Shown here piece after piece: positions 16,819 to 25,570 of a stretch of 64,000 nucleotides of DNA; within the stretch, counting starts at the first letter, position 1, and each line of letters begins with the position of its first letter. The stretch lies in contig NZ_JAFMTB010000001.1 of the NCBI RefSeq assembly GCF_017916475.1, positions 1,640,043 to 1,704,042 of the forward strand, written 5' to 3'. The notes under the pieces were generated by a model that saw only the letters and a program-made list of their open reading frames with translations, was not told the DNA's origin and did not search any database. This stretch comes from Patulibacter sp. SYSU D01012 (GTDB taxonomy: Bacteria; Actinomycetota; Thermoleophilia; Solirubrobacterales; Solirubrobacteraceae). Both the position numbers and the translations under genes were made by a program.

Positions 16819-17374
16819 GGGGCACCGTCCTCGTCATCGAGGAGGGCAGGGTAGAGCTTGCAGTCAGCCGTCGTCGGCGGCGCAGTGGCATTTTCGGGTT
16901 CGCATACAGCCTCGTGCGCAGCTTGTTCCATGTATGGCGAAGGTTCGGATGACCGGGAGCGATAGCGCCGTTCAGGCTTCGCCCTGTCTCTGCGCCAACG
17001 ACTTGGCCGAAGCTGGAAGAAGGCACTTCACGGCACGCCGAATCCAAGACACGGGCCGAGCAGTAACGCGCTGACTGGGAGCCGCTCGGCCACGGGATCG
17101 ACCGCCGGCGATGGCCCTGTCGCCTACGGCGCAGAGCACGCTGGCCGTAGCGACGCGCCCCGGAGCCATGATGGACCCCGATCGCCCCCGGGTTGCGGTA
17201 ACTAGATCATCGGCAGTGGTATGCCGTCCCTCGGCGGAAGTGCAAAGGACCAATCCAGCCCACGCGAGACCGACTGAAGAGTCTGTTACGACGGCCTCCT
17301 TCAGCAGGTGTCGCAATACAAAGCCCGAAAGAGGTCTCGATGCGCAACGACGATCCTGTTGTGCGTTACCAGTG
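16819..17374. other. Intergenic, AT-richer left edge of the island
   Basis: About 550 nt with no convincing gene. Base composition drops here relative to the ParB-like gene. Open frames on both strands have random-looking composition. It must hold promoters for the ParB-like gene and the CorA-like gene, but I see no clear hexamers and no direct repeat of the tRNA-Ala 3' end. Confidence 0.5.
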
Positions 17375-18664
17375 ATGTCCGAGCCGACTTTCTCAATCTG
17401 GCGTTTCGAGGCAGCGGCGCACCCCGTCGCGGCAGACCGAGCGGAGGCGGTCGAAGCCCTGAAGTGCGGTTCGATTGTCTGGGTAGATGTCACGAGCCTG
17501 AATGACCCGGTCGATACCGGCCAGCGTCTGAAGTTCCTGCCGGGCTTCGAACCTGCAATGGTTGCGAGCCTGTTTAACCCCGCAGAGCGGCCGATCTCGC
17601 ACCCTTACCTGATGCTGCTGAGCTGGGGCAAATTCGAGGTCTCGCGTCCGATCCCACAGTTCGGTTCGCCCGCTCTCGGAATTTCCAACGTGAACATTCT
17701 GCGCGGCCCAGGATGGCTCATGACATTCCGGCGCCCGGCGTTGGAAGCGGGGGGTGGAACCAGCGGCTCCGCCGTTACCATCGATGAACTCATCGTCGCC
17801 AGCGAAAGAGCTTGGAGCCAACGTAGCACCACGGCTGACGACATCGCCACGTGCTGGATCCATGGACTCGCTACGTCCTTTGCCGAGGCAAGCCTGACAC
17901 TGAGTCGGCACCTGTCGAACTGGGATCTCGCGCGCTGGGGTGAGCCCTCTGTGGAACTCGACCCAATGGTCCTCCGTAGTCTCGCGTTCCGCATCGACAC
18001 CCTGACCTTGCAGCTTCGACTGTTCGCGCGTCCCGGCGTCGATACCCGGCTTGCTTGGTTCGAGCCCACCTCTGAACGCGGGAAGGCCGACGCAGCGGGT
18101 GTCGCCCGGATGCTCGAGACGAGCTTGCAGATGCTCGACGGGCTCCGCCGGGACGTGCGGTCAGTCATCGATCAAGACCGTCTGGCGCGCGAGGCTCAAG
18201 CGCGAGGTGCCGAGACGGATCGGCGCGAGCGACTGCAGGCCTGGAGTGGCGTAGTCGCTGCCGCGTTTCTGGGGCCAACGGTGATCGCATCGCTGTTCGA
18301 CGTCTTCCCCAAGTGGTTCTCTGGCGCAGAGGGCAGAAGAACGATTGCGCTCATCGTGTTGAGCGCGGTGGTCACCGTCCTCATCGGCGTGGGTTTTTGG
18401 GTTTCCTGGTCCACTCGGCCGAAGCTCAAGAGGCGGCTAGGAGCCGCCGGCGCGATCGGTGGGGCGTGCGTCACAGCTGCGGTGGTCATTCTGGTGGCGC
18501 TCCCGACCGACCCCAGCGCGGTCCAACCTGAGGTCAAGGCGACTCAGGCGCTGGAGTCGACGATTGAACGCGAGGGCACGCAAGCGTACGAGGAACTTGT
18601 CGAACTCAACGACGCGTTTCGGCGACTGTCTCGAATCGTTCGACGTATGGCAGCCGGACAGTGA
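17375..18664 (+). CDS. CorA-like membrane protein lacking the GMN motif
   Basis: 429 aa from the ATG at 17375; the open frame begins at 17111 but its first 88 residues read as non-coding. The N-terminal soluble part resembles CorA cytoplasmic domains (GSIVWVDVTSLND, then HPYLMLLSWGKFEVS, then long helices). Two membrane segments follow (about 290-312 and 325-347), in the CorA position, but the selectivity motif GMN between them is missing (FDVFPKWFSG instead). A third segment (about 358-378) and a C-terminal helical tail (about 385-429) are extra. So it may not be a Mg2+ channel. CorA-like proteins also occur as membrane effectors in some defence systems, and the neighbours here include a nuclease. 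It is convergent with the island operon. Codon use is less GC-biased than in flanking core genes. Confidence 0.6.
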   Translation: MSEPTFSIWRFEAAAHPVAADRAEAVEALKCGSIVWVDVTSLNDPVDTGQRLKFLPGFEPAMVASLFNPAERPISHPYLMLLSWGKFEVSRPIPQFGSPALGISNVNILRGPGWLMTFRRPALEAGGGTSGSAVTIDELIVASERAWSQRSTTADDIATCWIHGLATSFAEASLTLSRHLSNWDLARWGEPSVELDPMVLRSLAFRIDTLTLQLRLFARPGVDTRLAWFEPTSERGKADAAGVARMLETSLQMLDGLRRDVRSVIDQDRLAREAQARGAETDRRERLQAWSGVVAAAFLGPTVIASLFDVFPKWFSGAEGRRTIALIVLSAVVTVLIGVGFWVSWSTRPKLKRRLGAAGAIGGACVTAAVVILVALPTDPSAVQPEVKATQALESTIEREGTQAYEELVELNDAFRRLSRIVRRMAAGQ

Positions 18665-18951
18665 CGTGAAAGCTGAGTCCTTTCGAGGCAGCCCCCACAA
18701 CGCTCATGGCGCTGGGGTCCCAGCGAGGCGGGTCAGAGGTCTGCGCCGAACCTCTCCGGTGGTACTGGACCCGTCAGCTGTTTCCGGCTCGCCGGAATTC
18801 TGCTGTTGAGACGGGGGCTGACCCAACAATCAAAGGTGCCGCGAGTAGCGCCTGATCTGGCCTTCAGGCGGCTCGGCGATGCAAGGGCGGCCTGGTTCCT
18901 AGGCACAGCAATCGCGACCAGCTGCCGCGTGGCGGCACGTTCGGGGACGGC

Positions 18952-20073
18952 CTAAGCAGCCTGCCTCGCAGTGGCCGTTGCGACGCTGGAGAGAATCTGA
19001 TGCCAGACACCGCGAAGGTGCTGCATCTTACGGTCTTCGTCCCAACCCACGGGGGTCATCGCTTCCCACCCGTCCGCATCAAGCTGCACGCCGCTCGCCA
19101 GTGGGAGACCGGATGCGGTCCGCTGCTCGCGTGCCGCGCCCCAGGTGACGGTAAGGGGATCACGGTTGAGCTGCTTGAGGCGGAGCCGCGCCGCGACGGG
19201 ACTCTTGGTGCTGCCGCTCCAAGCGTAGAGGTCGAAAGCGCCGAGGATCGCGTCGTCGACCGCGTCGGCGCGGTCGAGGAGCGATTCGAGGCCCTGCATA
19301 AGCGTCGTATACCGAGCGTCTTGCATGTTGCGCGTGAACTCAGTGATCTCGCCGGCGGACGTACGGGTGCCGCGGCGCTGCAACTGGGGGTTGGCGACGC
19401 GTGCGTTGGTGCCGCCGAGCGCCGCCACGACGGCCCGGATTTCCTCGTGGCGGTCGTTCAAGAGCGCGAATGGCAGGAAGCTCCATCGCTCCGAGGCGGG
19501 AAGGAGCGCGCCCATCCAACCGGTGACGACGTCGTGGTCATCGGCGTGGCGAATCTCGACGAGGATCTGCGCTTGGGTCGGGTGCGGCCCCGATCGGACG
19601 TGGAAGGTTACGCGCGGGCGGCTTGTCGTGAACTGTCCGCTTTTCAGGCGGAACGAATGGTCGTACGACAGAATGCCCATCCACTCCCAGCGCTCGTCGC
19701 TGCTGACGTCGAGGCACTCCAGCACCACGCGTTGTCGGCCAACCGGACTTTGGTTCTTGGCGTCCGCGGCTTCCCGGAGTCGTCCGCAGGCAGTCATCGG
19801 CCCGATCTCAAGCTGGAGTGCCTGTACCCCGGCAGGTTGCATCACGAGGCCGCCGACGGCCGGCGTGACCATGTCGAGGAACGTGCTGATTCGACGGGCC
19901 GTCGTTGGAGCCAAGGTCGTGCGAGCGGCGATGTTCGCCATGCCCGACCGCTCCGTGGCGTACGCGACGATTCCGGCGGACGCGAAAAACTCGCGAACGC
20001 CGTTCAGAGAAGTGCTCTCGTGCCGGACGGTTTGGGCGATTGCGCCGGCCGTCGGGTAGCTGCCCTGCTTCAT
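18952..20073 (-). CDS. Island protein C, unknown function
   Basis: 373 aa from the ATG at 20073, which has AAGGAGG 6 nt upstream and overlaps the stop of the nuclease-like gene (ATGA). Residues about 1-70 contain a possible helical DNA-binding region (MANIAARTTLAPTTARRISTFLDM). The middle is beta-rich with WEWMGILSYDHSFRL and VTFHVRSGPHPTQAQILVEIRHAD; the end is helical. No signal peptide, no membrane segment and no family recognised. It is the last gene of the island operon and has lower GC than its surroundings. It may be the recognition or regulatory partner of the nuclease-like protein; this rests on context only. Confidence 0.6.
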   Translation of the reverse strand: MKQGSYPTAGAIAQTVRHESTSLNGVREFFASAGIVAYATERSGMANIAARTTLAPTTARRISTFLDMVTPAVGGLVMQPAGVQALQLEIGPMTACGRLREAADAKNQSPVGRQRVVLECLDVSSDERWEWMGILSYDHSFRLKSGQFTTSRPRVTFHVRSGPHPTQAQILVEIRHADDHDVVTGWMGALLPASERWSFLPFALLNDRHEEIRAVVAALGGTNARVANPQLQRRGTRTSAGEITEFTRNMQDARYTTLMQGLESLLDRADAVDDAILGAFDLYAWSGSTKSPVAARLRLKQLNRDPLTVTWGAAREQRTASGLPLASGVQLDADGWEAMTPVGWDEDRKMQHLRGVWHQILSSVATATARQAA

Positions 20074-20975
20074 GTGGCCTCCTTGCCCCATCGGTCAACA
20101 AAAGGCGTCAGCGAGTCCCAGCTCAGCTCGCGCGGTTCCACCTGATTCGGCACGTTGCCGACCTGGCGCCGCTTCGCCTTTTTCGCTTCGGACTCCCACC
20201 GGGTGCGCTGCGTCGCCCAGCGATCACGGGACAACGAAGAGCAGATGATGCGATCGAAGTTGATTTGCCAATCGTGCGCGATCGCGCAGACGGATGGAAG
20301 ATCGTCGTCATGCGGTAGCGGGTCCCGCAGCCACAAGACCCTCTTCCGGTCGTGGGTCCGCCACGCGAGCACACCGGCTGTGACCTGCCACGGGGGAGCG
20401 GCGTGCGCCCACTTTCCGGGGGTGCGGTCGTACGGAGGCCAGAAGAATCGCTTCGGTTCTGCCTTGGAGAACGCGTCGGCGAGCCCGATCAGCGTGTCGG
20501 GTCCGACGACGAGAACTGTCTTCGGCCATTCAGCGCGCGTCATGCCTTTCGGTTGCATCACGCTCAGCGCCGTCGCGAGCTTCTCCGGATCGAACGGATG
20601 GGCGTCGTACACGATGAGGCCCAGTTGCGTGACGTGTACGTCCTCACCGACATCGAGCCTCGGAACCTGCGACGCCAGTTGGGCAACCTTCTGCGCGAGG
20701 ATCGCCACCTCCGTCCGTACCTTGCTGCCCTGAAGGGGATGGCGTATCTTCGCCTCGGCGATGAGGCCTTGTCGGTGGCCGAGCTGAGGGTCATCGAACG
20801 CGGCGAGCAGGTCAACGCCTTTGCTCTGCTCGTTCGTGCGGGCGTACATGTCGACGTTCCGGCACAGCGGGTCCCACCCAAGCGACCTCATCCAGCCCGC
20901 CACTTGGTCTTCGAACGCGGCAGCGCGGGAGTTGTTCGACTCTGATCCGGTGGAGTTGAAGAGCTGATTCGTCAC
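20070..20975 (-). CDS. PD-(D/E)XK nuclease-like protein of the island
   Basis: 301 aa from a GTG at 20975 that overlaps the upstream stop (GTGA); an ATG at 21008 in the same frame would give 312 aa. The N-terminal part carries a restriction-endonuclease-like core: a helix with Glu (AAAFEDQVAGWMRSLGW), then KGVDLLAAF with the metal Asp, then GLIAEAKIRH with the E-x-K pair, then a Gln-containing helix (AQKVAQLASQVP). This order and spacing fit Mrr/RecB-type nucleases. The C-terminal 180 residues match nothing I know and could give target recognition. It sits between two unknown genes with 4-nt overlaps. A defence or mobile-element nuclease is likely; alternatives include a DNA repair-type nuclease. 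Confidence 0.65.
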   Translation of the reverse strand: MTNQLFNSTGSESNNSRAAAFEDQVAGWMRSLGWDPLCRNVDMYARTNEQSKGVDLLAAFDDPQLGHRQGLIAEAKIRHPLQGSKVRTEVAILAQKVAQLASQVPRLDVGEDVHVTQLGLIVYDAHPFDPEKLATALSVMQPKGMTRAEWPKTVLVVGPDTLIGLADAFSKAEPKRFFWPPYDRTPGKWAHAAPPWQVTAGVLAWRTHDRKRVLWLRDPLPHDDDLPSVCAIAHDWQINFDRIICSSLSRDRWATQRTRWESEAKKAKRRQVGNVPNQVEPRELSWDSLTPFVDRWGKEAT

Positions 20976-21529
20976 GGGGCTGTCAGATCGACGGTTGTGA
21001 GTAGCCATTCAACCGTCAGCGCCGGACGGTCCGTCCAGCAGACTGCGCCCACAGTTACGTCCAACCGCGCCGATCGTCCGTGGCGGTCGACAAAGACCCC
21101 GCTCAGAGCGGAAACGATGCCTTTCGCGATTTCGCGAACGGCTGCGTCGGCACGGCGAGACGGGCCCCATGAACCGCCGATCAACAACGCTGCTTCGCGG
21201 AGCCACACGCCGACGTCGGCGAGGGCATTGATGAGATCGACGATCGCGTAGGTGTCACATCCTTCGAGTCGGCGTCGGACGGGTCCCGGCAACGCATCGA
21301 CGCGGCCGCCGACCCACATGACGTGGTCCGCTGCCGTCCAGATCAGCCATTCGCCAGGTGGTACGTCGATCGGCGCGCTGAGGACGTCCTCACCGACGGC
21401 GAATGCCTGGTCGCCGGACACGCCCAGGCTGGCCGGGATCATGCCGCCGCGGCAGAGCACCGGGAACATGCTCACCGGCGTGGCGCTGTCCCCGAGGTGG
21501 GGGCTGATGAACGAGACGACCGACGTCAT
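20972..21529 (-). CDS. Island protein A, unknown function
   Basis: 185 aa. The ATG has GGAGGT 4 nt upstream and also overlaps the stop of a possible upstream cistron (ATGA). The sequence is neutral and mixed alpha/beta (FAVGEDVLSAPIDVPPGEWLIWTAADHVMW ... EGCDTYAIVDLINALADVGVWLREAALLIGG ... VTVGAVCWTDRPALTVEWLLTTVDL). No signal peptide or membrane segment is visible, and no family is recognised. Its stop overlaps the start of the nuclease-like gene, so the products are probably made in fixed ratio. Confidence 0.6.
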   Translation of the reverse strand: MTSVVSFISPHLGDSATPVSMFPVLCRGGMIPASLGVSGDQAFAVGEDVLSAPIDVPPGEWLIWTAADHVMWVGGRVDALPGPVRRRLEGCDTYAIVDLINALADVGVWLREAALLIGGSWGPSRRADAAVREIAKGIVSALSGVFVDRHGRSARLDVTVGAVCWTDRPALTVEWLLTTVDLTAP

Positions 21530-21831
21530 GCGACCTCCGCATCATGCCTCTCGTACCTGACGGCACCGGTTTCGCGCCGACGGGGGCTGAGGAGCGAATC
21601 AGAAAAGCGAGCCACCGGCAGACTCGACACCGCCAGCACGGGCACCGCGAGCTTCTCGGTTACGTCTAGGAGCGATCCAACCTGGTCCGACCCGCTGATT
21701 CGGTCTCCTACCCCGTTCGAGGGCCTGGCCGTCGCCTGGGGCAAGTCCGACGAGCCGCTGTGGGGCGACAACGCCAACTGCACCGCGGCCGCGGTCTGTT
21801 CACGGCCGGGGCCGAATGTGCGTACATGCAT
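21526..21831 (-). CDS. Possible short first cistron of the island operon
   Basis: An open frame whose TGA overlaps the ATG of island protein A (ATGA). The frame runs up to 22086, but only the last 100 or so codons show the third-position G/C bias of a gene; ATG at 21831 (101 aa) is a tentative start with no good ribosome site. The C-terminal part (SLLDVTEKLAVPVLAVSSLPVARFSDSLLS) looks protein-like. No family recognised. It could also be a chance frame upstream of the operon promoter. Confidence 0.28.
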   Translation of the reverse strand: MHVRTFGPGREQTAAAVQLALSPHSGSSDLPQATARPSNGVGDRISGSDQVGSLLDVTEKLAVPVLAVSSLPVARFSDSLLSPRRRETGAVRYERHDAEVA

Positions 21832-22132
21832 GCTTCGCGGGGCACCGGTCGCACGGGCCCCCGCGACGAGTGCAAAACTTAGGTCGCCTGCGCACCCGGC
21901 ACACCTCGACGAACGAGACTGCGTTCGCAGCCCGTTCTGCCGAGTCCGGGGCCGGGCGGCCGCCGGGTCAGCAAGTCCGGCGGCGTCATCGACCCGCCGC
22001 AGGGGGTTGTGGCGCGGGAGCATCGCGCACCTGTCTGCGGCTATGTTCGATGATGCGTCACGGGGCCGGCTCGAAGTGTTACGCACAGCCCGGCCTCACC
22101 TGAGGGATGAGCAGATGGTCCCATTCAACGGC
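21832..22132. other. Intergenic region between island operon and tRNA-Ala
   Basis: About 300 nt with long frames on both strands but no convincing gene. It would hold the promoter of the island operon. Confidence 0.35.
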
Positions 22133-22159
22133 GGAACCCCCGTGGATTACGGGGGTTCC
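22133..22159. terminator. Perfect hairpin downstream of tRNA-Ala
   Basis: A 10-bp perfect stem (22133-22142 with 22150-22159) and a 7-nt loop, 15 nt beyond the 3' end of the tRNA as transcribed. It fits a terminator for the tRNA. Because it lies where an integrated element would start, it could also be part of an attachment or excision site. Confidence 0.5.
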
Positions 22160-22174
22160 AAGGCACCTCTGAGG

Positions 22175-22247
22175 TGGAGCTAGACGGGCTCGAACCGTCG
22201 ACCTCCTGCATGCCATGCAGGCGCTCTTCCAGCTGAGCTATAGCCCC
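22175..22247 (-). tRNA. tRNA-Ala (anticodon GGC)
   Basis: 73 nt on the minus strand. It begins GGGGCTA and ends TAGCTCC plus discriminator A, giving a 7-bp acceptor stem with one G-U. The D-arm is TAGCTCAGCTGGAAGAGC. The anticodon stem CCTGC/GCAGG closes loop ATGGCAT, so the anticodon is GGC (codon GCC). The T-arm is GACGG TTCGAGC CCGTC. CCA is not encoded. It abuts the AT-richer island on its 3' side, the side where integrases usually act. Confidence 0.95.
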
Positions 22248-22381
22248 AGAGCGAGGAACAAAGTAGCACGATCGATGCGGGGCGCGTCGGCCGGCTCGGG
22301 GCGGCGGGCGGATCGGCAGGCGGGGACGGGGGAGAGCGGGCCTCGGCGGCGTCCGGTCGGCGCGTAGACTGGAGGGTCGCG

Positions 22382-24928
22382 ATGGAGCACCGTTACGACC
22401 CCCAGGAGATCGAGCCCCGCTGGCAGCAGGTGTGGGCGGAGGAGAAGACCTGGGAGGTCGACAACGCGGTCCTCGACGACCCGTCCGTCGATCCGGTCTA
22501 CGTGCTCGAGATGCTGCCGTACCCGTCGGGCGAGCCGCACGTCGGGCACCTGAAGAACTACTCCATCGGCGACGCCGTGGCGCACTTCAAGCGGCGCCAG
22601 GGCAAGACGGTGCTGCACCCGCTGGGCTACGACGCGTTCGGGCTGCCGGCGGAGAACAACGCGATCAAGACCGGGCAGCACCCGCGCGAGGCGACGGAGC
22701 AGTCCATCGCGTCGTTCCAGCGGCAGTTCCGCGACTGGGGCGTCTCGATCGACTGGTCGCGCGAGATCGCCACGCACCGGCCCGAGTACTACCGCTGGAC
22801 GCAGTGGCTGTTCCTGCAGCTGCTGAAGGGCGGCCTGGTCGAGCGGCGCTCCGCCGCCGTCAACTGGGATCCGGTCGAGGAGACCGTCCTGGCCAACGAG
22901 CAGGTCATCGACGGCCGCGGGGAGCGCTCCGGCGCCCTCGTCGAGATCCGCCAGCTCGAGCAGTGGTTCCTGCGCATCACGGACTACGCGCAGCGGCTGC
23001 TCGACGACCTCGACACGATCGACTGGCCCGAGCACGTCAAGACGATGCAGCGCAACTGGATCGGCCGCTCGGCCGGCGCGCGCGTCTCCTTCCGCTGCGA
23101 CGAGCTCGGCACGGACTACGAGGTCTTCACCACCCGCCCCGACACGCTCTTCGGCGCGACGTTCTTCGTCATGGCGCCCGAGCACCCCGACGTCGAGAAG
23201 CTCGTCGCCGGCACGGAGCACGAGGACGAGGTCCGCGCGTACGTGCAGAAGGCGCTGACCGCCGAGCGCGGCGAGCGCGGCGCGGCCGACCGGCCGAAGA
23301 CCGGCGTGCCGCTGGGCCGCACGGTCACCAACCCGGTCAACGGCGAGCAGCTGCCGATGTACGTCGCCGACTACGTCCTGACGGACTACGGCACCGGCGC
23401 GATCATGGCCGTCCCCGGCCACGACCAGCGCGACTACGACTTCGCGCAGGCGTACGGCCTGCCGGTCAAGCGCGTCATCCGCGGCGCGAACGAGCCGCGG
23501 CCCGAGGACTTCGACGGCGACGACGAGGCGTGGGAGCTGTCCGAGCAGGCGCTGCCGTACGTCGGCGACGGCCCGGTCGTCGGCTCGCACCCCGACTTCG
23601 ACGGGCGCCACAACCGCGAGGCGCTCGCGGCGATGAACGGCTGGCTCGAGGAGCAGGGCAAGGGCAGCGAGGCGATCAACTTCCGCCTGCGCGACTGGCT
23701 GGTCTCGCGCCAGCGCTACTGGGGCTGCCCGATCCCGGTCGTCCACTGCCCCGAGCACGGCGTCGTGCCCGTCCCCGAGGACCAGCTGCCGGTCGTCCTG
23801 CCCGACGTGGAGGACTACAAGCCGAAGGGCCGCTCGCCGCTCGCCGCGGCCGAGGACTGGGTCAACACCACCTGCCCGACGTGCGGCGGCCCGGCGAAGC
23901 GCGAGACGGACACGCTCGACACCTTCGTCGACTCCTCTTGGTACTTCCTGCGCTACACCGACGCGCTGAACGACGCCGCGGCGTTCGCGCCGGCGGTGAC
24001 GAACCGCTGGATGCCGGTCGACCAGTACATCGGCGGCGTCGAGCACGCGATCCTGCACCTGCTCTACGCGCGCTTCTTCTGCAAGGCGCTGACGGACCTG
24101 GGCGTGCTGGACGTCAACGAGCCCTTCCGGGCGCTCTTCACGCAGGGGATGATCACCAAGGACGGGGCGAAGATGTCCAAGTCCAAGGGCAACGTCGTCG
24201 CGCCGCGCACGATCATCGACAAGTTCGGCGTCGACACCGCGCGCACGTACGTGTGCTTCGTCGGCCCGCCGGACCAGGACGCCGACTGGACGGACGAGGG
24301 CGTCGAGGGCGTGCACCGCTTCCTCGCGCGCCTGTGGCGCCTGTCGGCCGAGGCCGCCACGCACGGCACCGCCGACGTCGCGGTGGGGGCGGGGATCGAC
24401 TTCGACCCGCAGGGCGACGACCTGGAGCTGATCCGCAAGGCGCACTGGGCGATCGACAAGGTCACGCAGGACCTGGACGGCCGCTTCGCGTTCAACACCG
24501 CCATCGCCGCGGTGATGGAGCTGACGAACGCGATCTCGTCCCGCCGCAACGCGGTCGTGGAGGGCGGCGATCCGTCCGACCACGCGTGGCCGGCGATCCG
24601 CTTCGCCGCCGCGACGGCGCTCTCGCTGCTGCAGCCGTTCGCGCCGCACCTGGCGTCCGGCGGCTACGAGCTGCTGACCGGCGCCCGCGTGTGGGAGCAG
24701 CCGTGGCCGACCGCCGAGCAGCGCTTCCTGGAGCGCGACGAGTTCGAGCTCGTCGTCCAGGTGCAGGGCAAGGTCCGCGACCGCGTGATGGCGCCGACGT
24801 CGGCGTCGAAGGACGAGCTGCAGGCGCTGGCCCTGGGCCGCGAGAAGGTGCAGCCGTTCCTCGAGGGCAAGACGATCGTGAAGACGATCGTCGTCCCGGG
24901 GAAGCTCGTCAACGTCGTCGTGCGGTAG
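22382..24928 (+). CDS. leuS: Leucyl-tRNA synthetase
   Basis: 848 aa, normal length for bacterial LeuRS. Class I motifs: HIGH as HVGH (residues 53-56) within PYPSGEPHVGHLKNY, and KMSKS at about 597-601. Between them are the CP1 editing domain (TTRPDTLFGATF and GTGAIMAVPGHDQRDYDFA) and the FVDSSWYFLRY segment. The C-terminal anticodon-binding and small domains end in KTIVVPGKLVNVVV. It charges tRNA-Leu in the cytosol. A TAGACT -10-like box (22365-22370) and GGAGGG ribosome site precede the ATG. Confidence 0.98.
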   Translation: MEHRYDPQEIEPRWQQVWAEEKTWEVDNAVLDDPSVDPVYVLEMLPYPSGEPHVGHLKNYSIGDAVAHFKRRQGKTVLHPLGYDAFGLPAENNAIKTGQHPREATEQSIASFQRQFRDWGVSIDWSREIATHRPEYYRWTQWLFLQLLKGGLVERRSAAVNWDPVEETVLANEQVIDGRGERSGALVEIRQLEQWFLRITDYAQRLLDDLDTIDWPEHVKTMQRNWIGRSAGARVSFRCDELGTDYEVFTTRPDTLFGATFFVMAPEHPDVEKLVAGTEHEDEVRAYVQKALTAERGERGAADRPKTGVPLGRTVTNPVNGEQLPMYVADYVLTDYGTGAIMAVPGHDQRDYDFAQAYGLPVKRVIRGANEPRPEDFDGDDEAWELSEQALPYVGDGPVVGSHPDFDGRHNREALAAMNGWLEEQGKGSEAINFRLRDWLVSRQRYWGCPIPVVHCPEHGVVPVPEDQLPVVLPDVEDYKPKGRSPLAAAEDWVNTTCPTCGGPAKRETDTLDTFVDSSWYFLRYTDALNDAAAFAPAVTNRWMPVDQYIGGVEHAILHLLYARFFCKALTDLGVLDVNEPFRALFTQGMITKDGAKMSKSKGNVVAPRTIIDKFGVDTARTYVCFVGPPDQDADWTDEGVEGVHRFLARLWRLSAEAATHGTADVAVGAGIDFDPQGDDLELIRKAHWAIDKVTQDLDGRFAFNTAIAAVMELTNAISSRRNAVVEGGDPSDHAWPAIRFAAATALSLLQPFAPHLASGGYELLTGARVWEQPWPTAEQRFLERDEFELVVQVQGKVRDRVMAPTSASKDELQALALGREKVQPFLEGKTIVKTIVVPGKLVNVVVR

Positions 24929-24935
24929 GGGGGTC

Positions 24936-24955
24936 GGGGCGGCTCGCGCCGCCCC
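24936..24955. terminator. Bidirectional terminator hairpin after leuS
   Basis: GGGGCGGC-TCGC-GCCGCCCC, an 8-bp perfect stem with a 4-nt loop between convergent leuS and the SapA-like gene. Confidence 0.65.
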
Positions 24956-24961
24956 GCCGGC

Positions 24962-25417
24962 TCAGCAGCCGAAGTGCTCCTGCGACCCCGCGACGAGCGT
25001 CGTCCCCTTCGCGGGGATCTGCATCGACGACATCACGTGGACGCAGGACCCGAGCTTGCCGGGCAGGTACACCGGGCCGGCGTAGTAGCTGTAGAACTTC
25101 CCGTCCGAGACGTACTGCGGCTTGCGGCGCTCGTTGCGCAGCGACACGTCGGTCCAGATCGGCGTGCCGACGAAGGTCGTCTTCCGCGTGACGGCGCAGT
25201 ACTTGCCGGCGCCGGCGTTGTGCAGCAGGACGAGGCTGCCGTAGACCTTCGTGCCGAAGTTGACCGGGCGGCGGACGTAGACCTTGTAGCCGGCGCCGCA
25301 GACCTGCGCGGCGGTGTACGGGTTGGCGGCGGCGGAGGCCGGTGGCGCGCCGCCGGTCAGCGCGGCGGCCGCGCCGACGGCGGCGGTGGCGAGGAGGGCG
25401 GGCAGGCGGGGGACCAT
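24962..25417 (-). CDS. Secreted spore-associated protein A-like
   Basis: 151 residues or so from the ATG at 25417 (GATGAGGG upstream; the open frame continues upstream but is not coding). Signal peptide LLATAAVGAAAALTGGAPPASAA. The mature part matches the Streptomyces SapA pattern: VCGAGYKVY, VLLHNAGAGKYCAVT, the hallmark YYAGPVYLPGKLGSCV, and a final FGC. Four Cys probably form two disulfides. SapA coats Streptomyces spores; homologues occur in non-sporulating actinobacteria, so spore formation should not be assumed. Confidence 0.78.
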   Translation of the reverse strand: MVPRLPALLATAAVGAAAALTGGAPPASAAANPYTAAQVCGAGYKVYVRRPVNFGTKVYGSLVLLHNAGAGKYCAVTRKTTFVGTPIWTDVSLRNERRKPQYVSDGKFYSYYAGPVYLPGKLGSCVHVMSSMQIPAKGTTLVAGSQEHFGC

Positions 25418-25570
25418 GCCCTCATCCTGCCCGGTCGTGGGCGGCGTATGCGCCGGATCCGCGGCGGCTCGTGTTCCGGATCGCGGGCGTAGAGGCCGGG
25501 TGATCCGGAACACGCCGGCCGGCGGCCCGCTACGGTCCGGACATCACGGCCCGGCCCGCCCGCGCCCCGC

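Noticed and set aside
16819-17374. A parS site near the ParB-like gene
   Set aside because: I looked for the TGTTTCACGTGAAACA-type palindrome in the surrounding sequence and saw none.
19000-20145. A 381-codon plus-strand frame opposite island gene C
   Set aside because: No ribosome site, Arg/Gly-rich translation. The minus-strand gene has an AAGGAGG site and a 4-nt overlap with its neighbour.
21323-22183. A 286-codon plus-strand frame overlapping the island promoter region and the tRNA
   Set aside because: It runs into the tRNA gene and has random-looking composition and no ribosome site.
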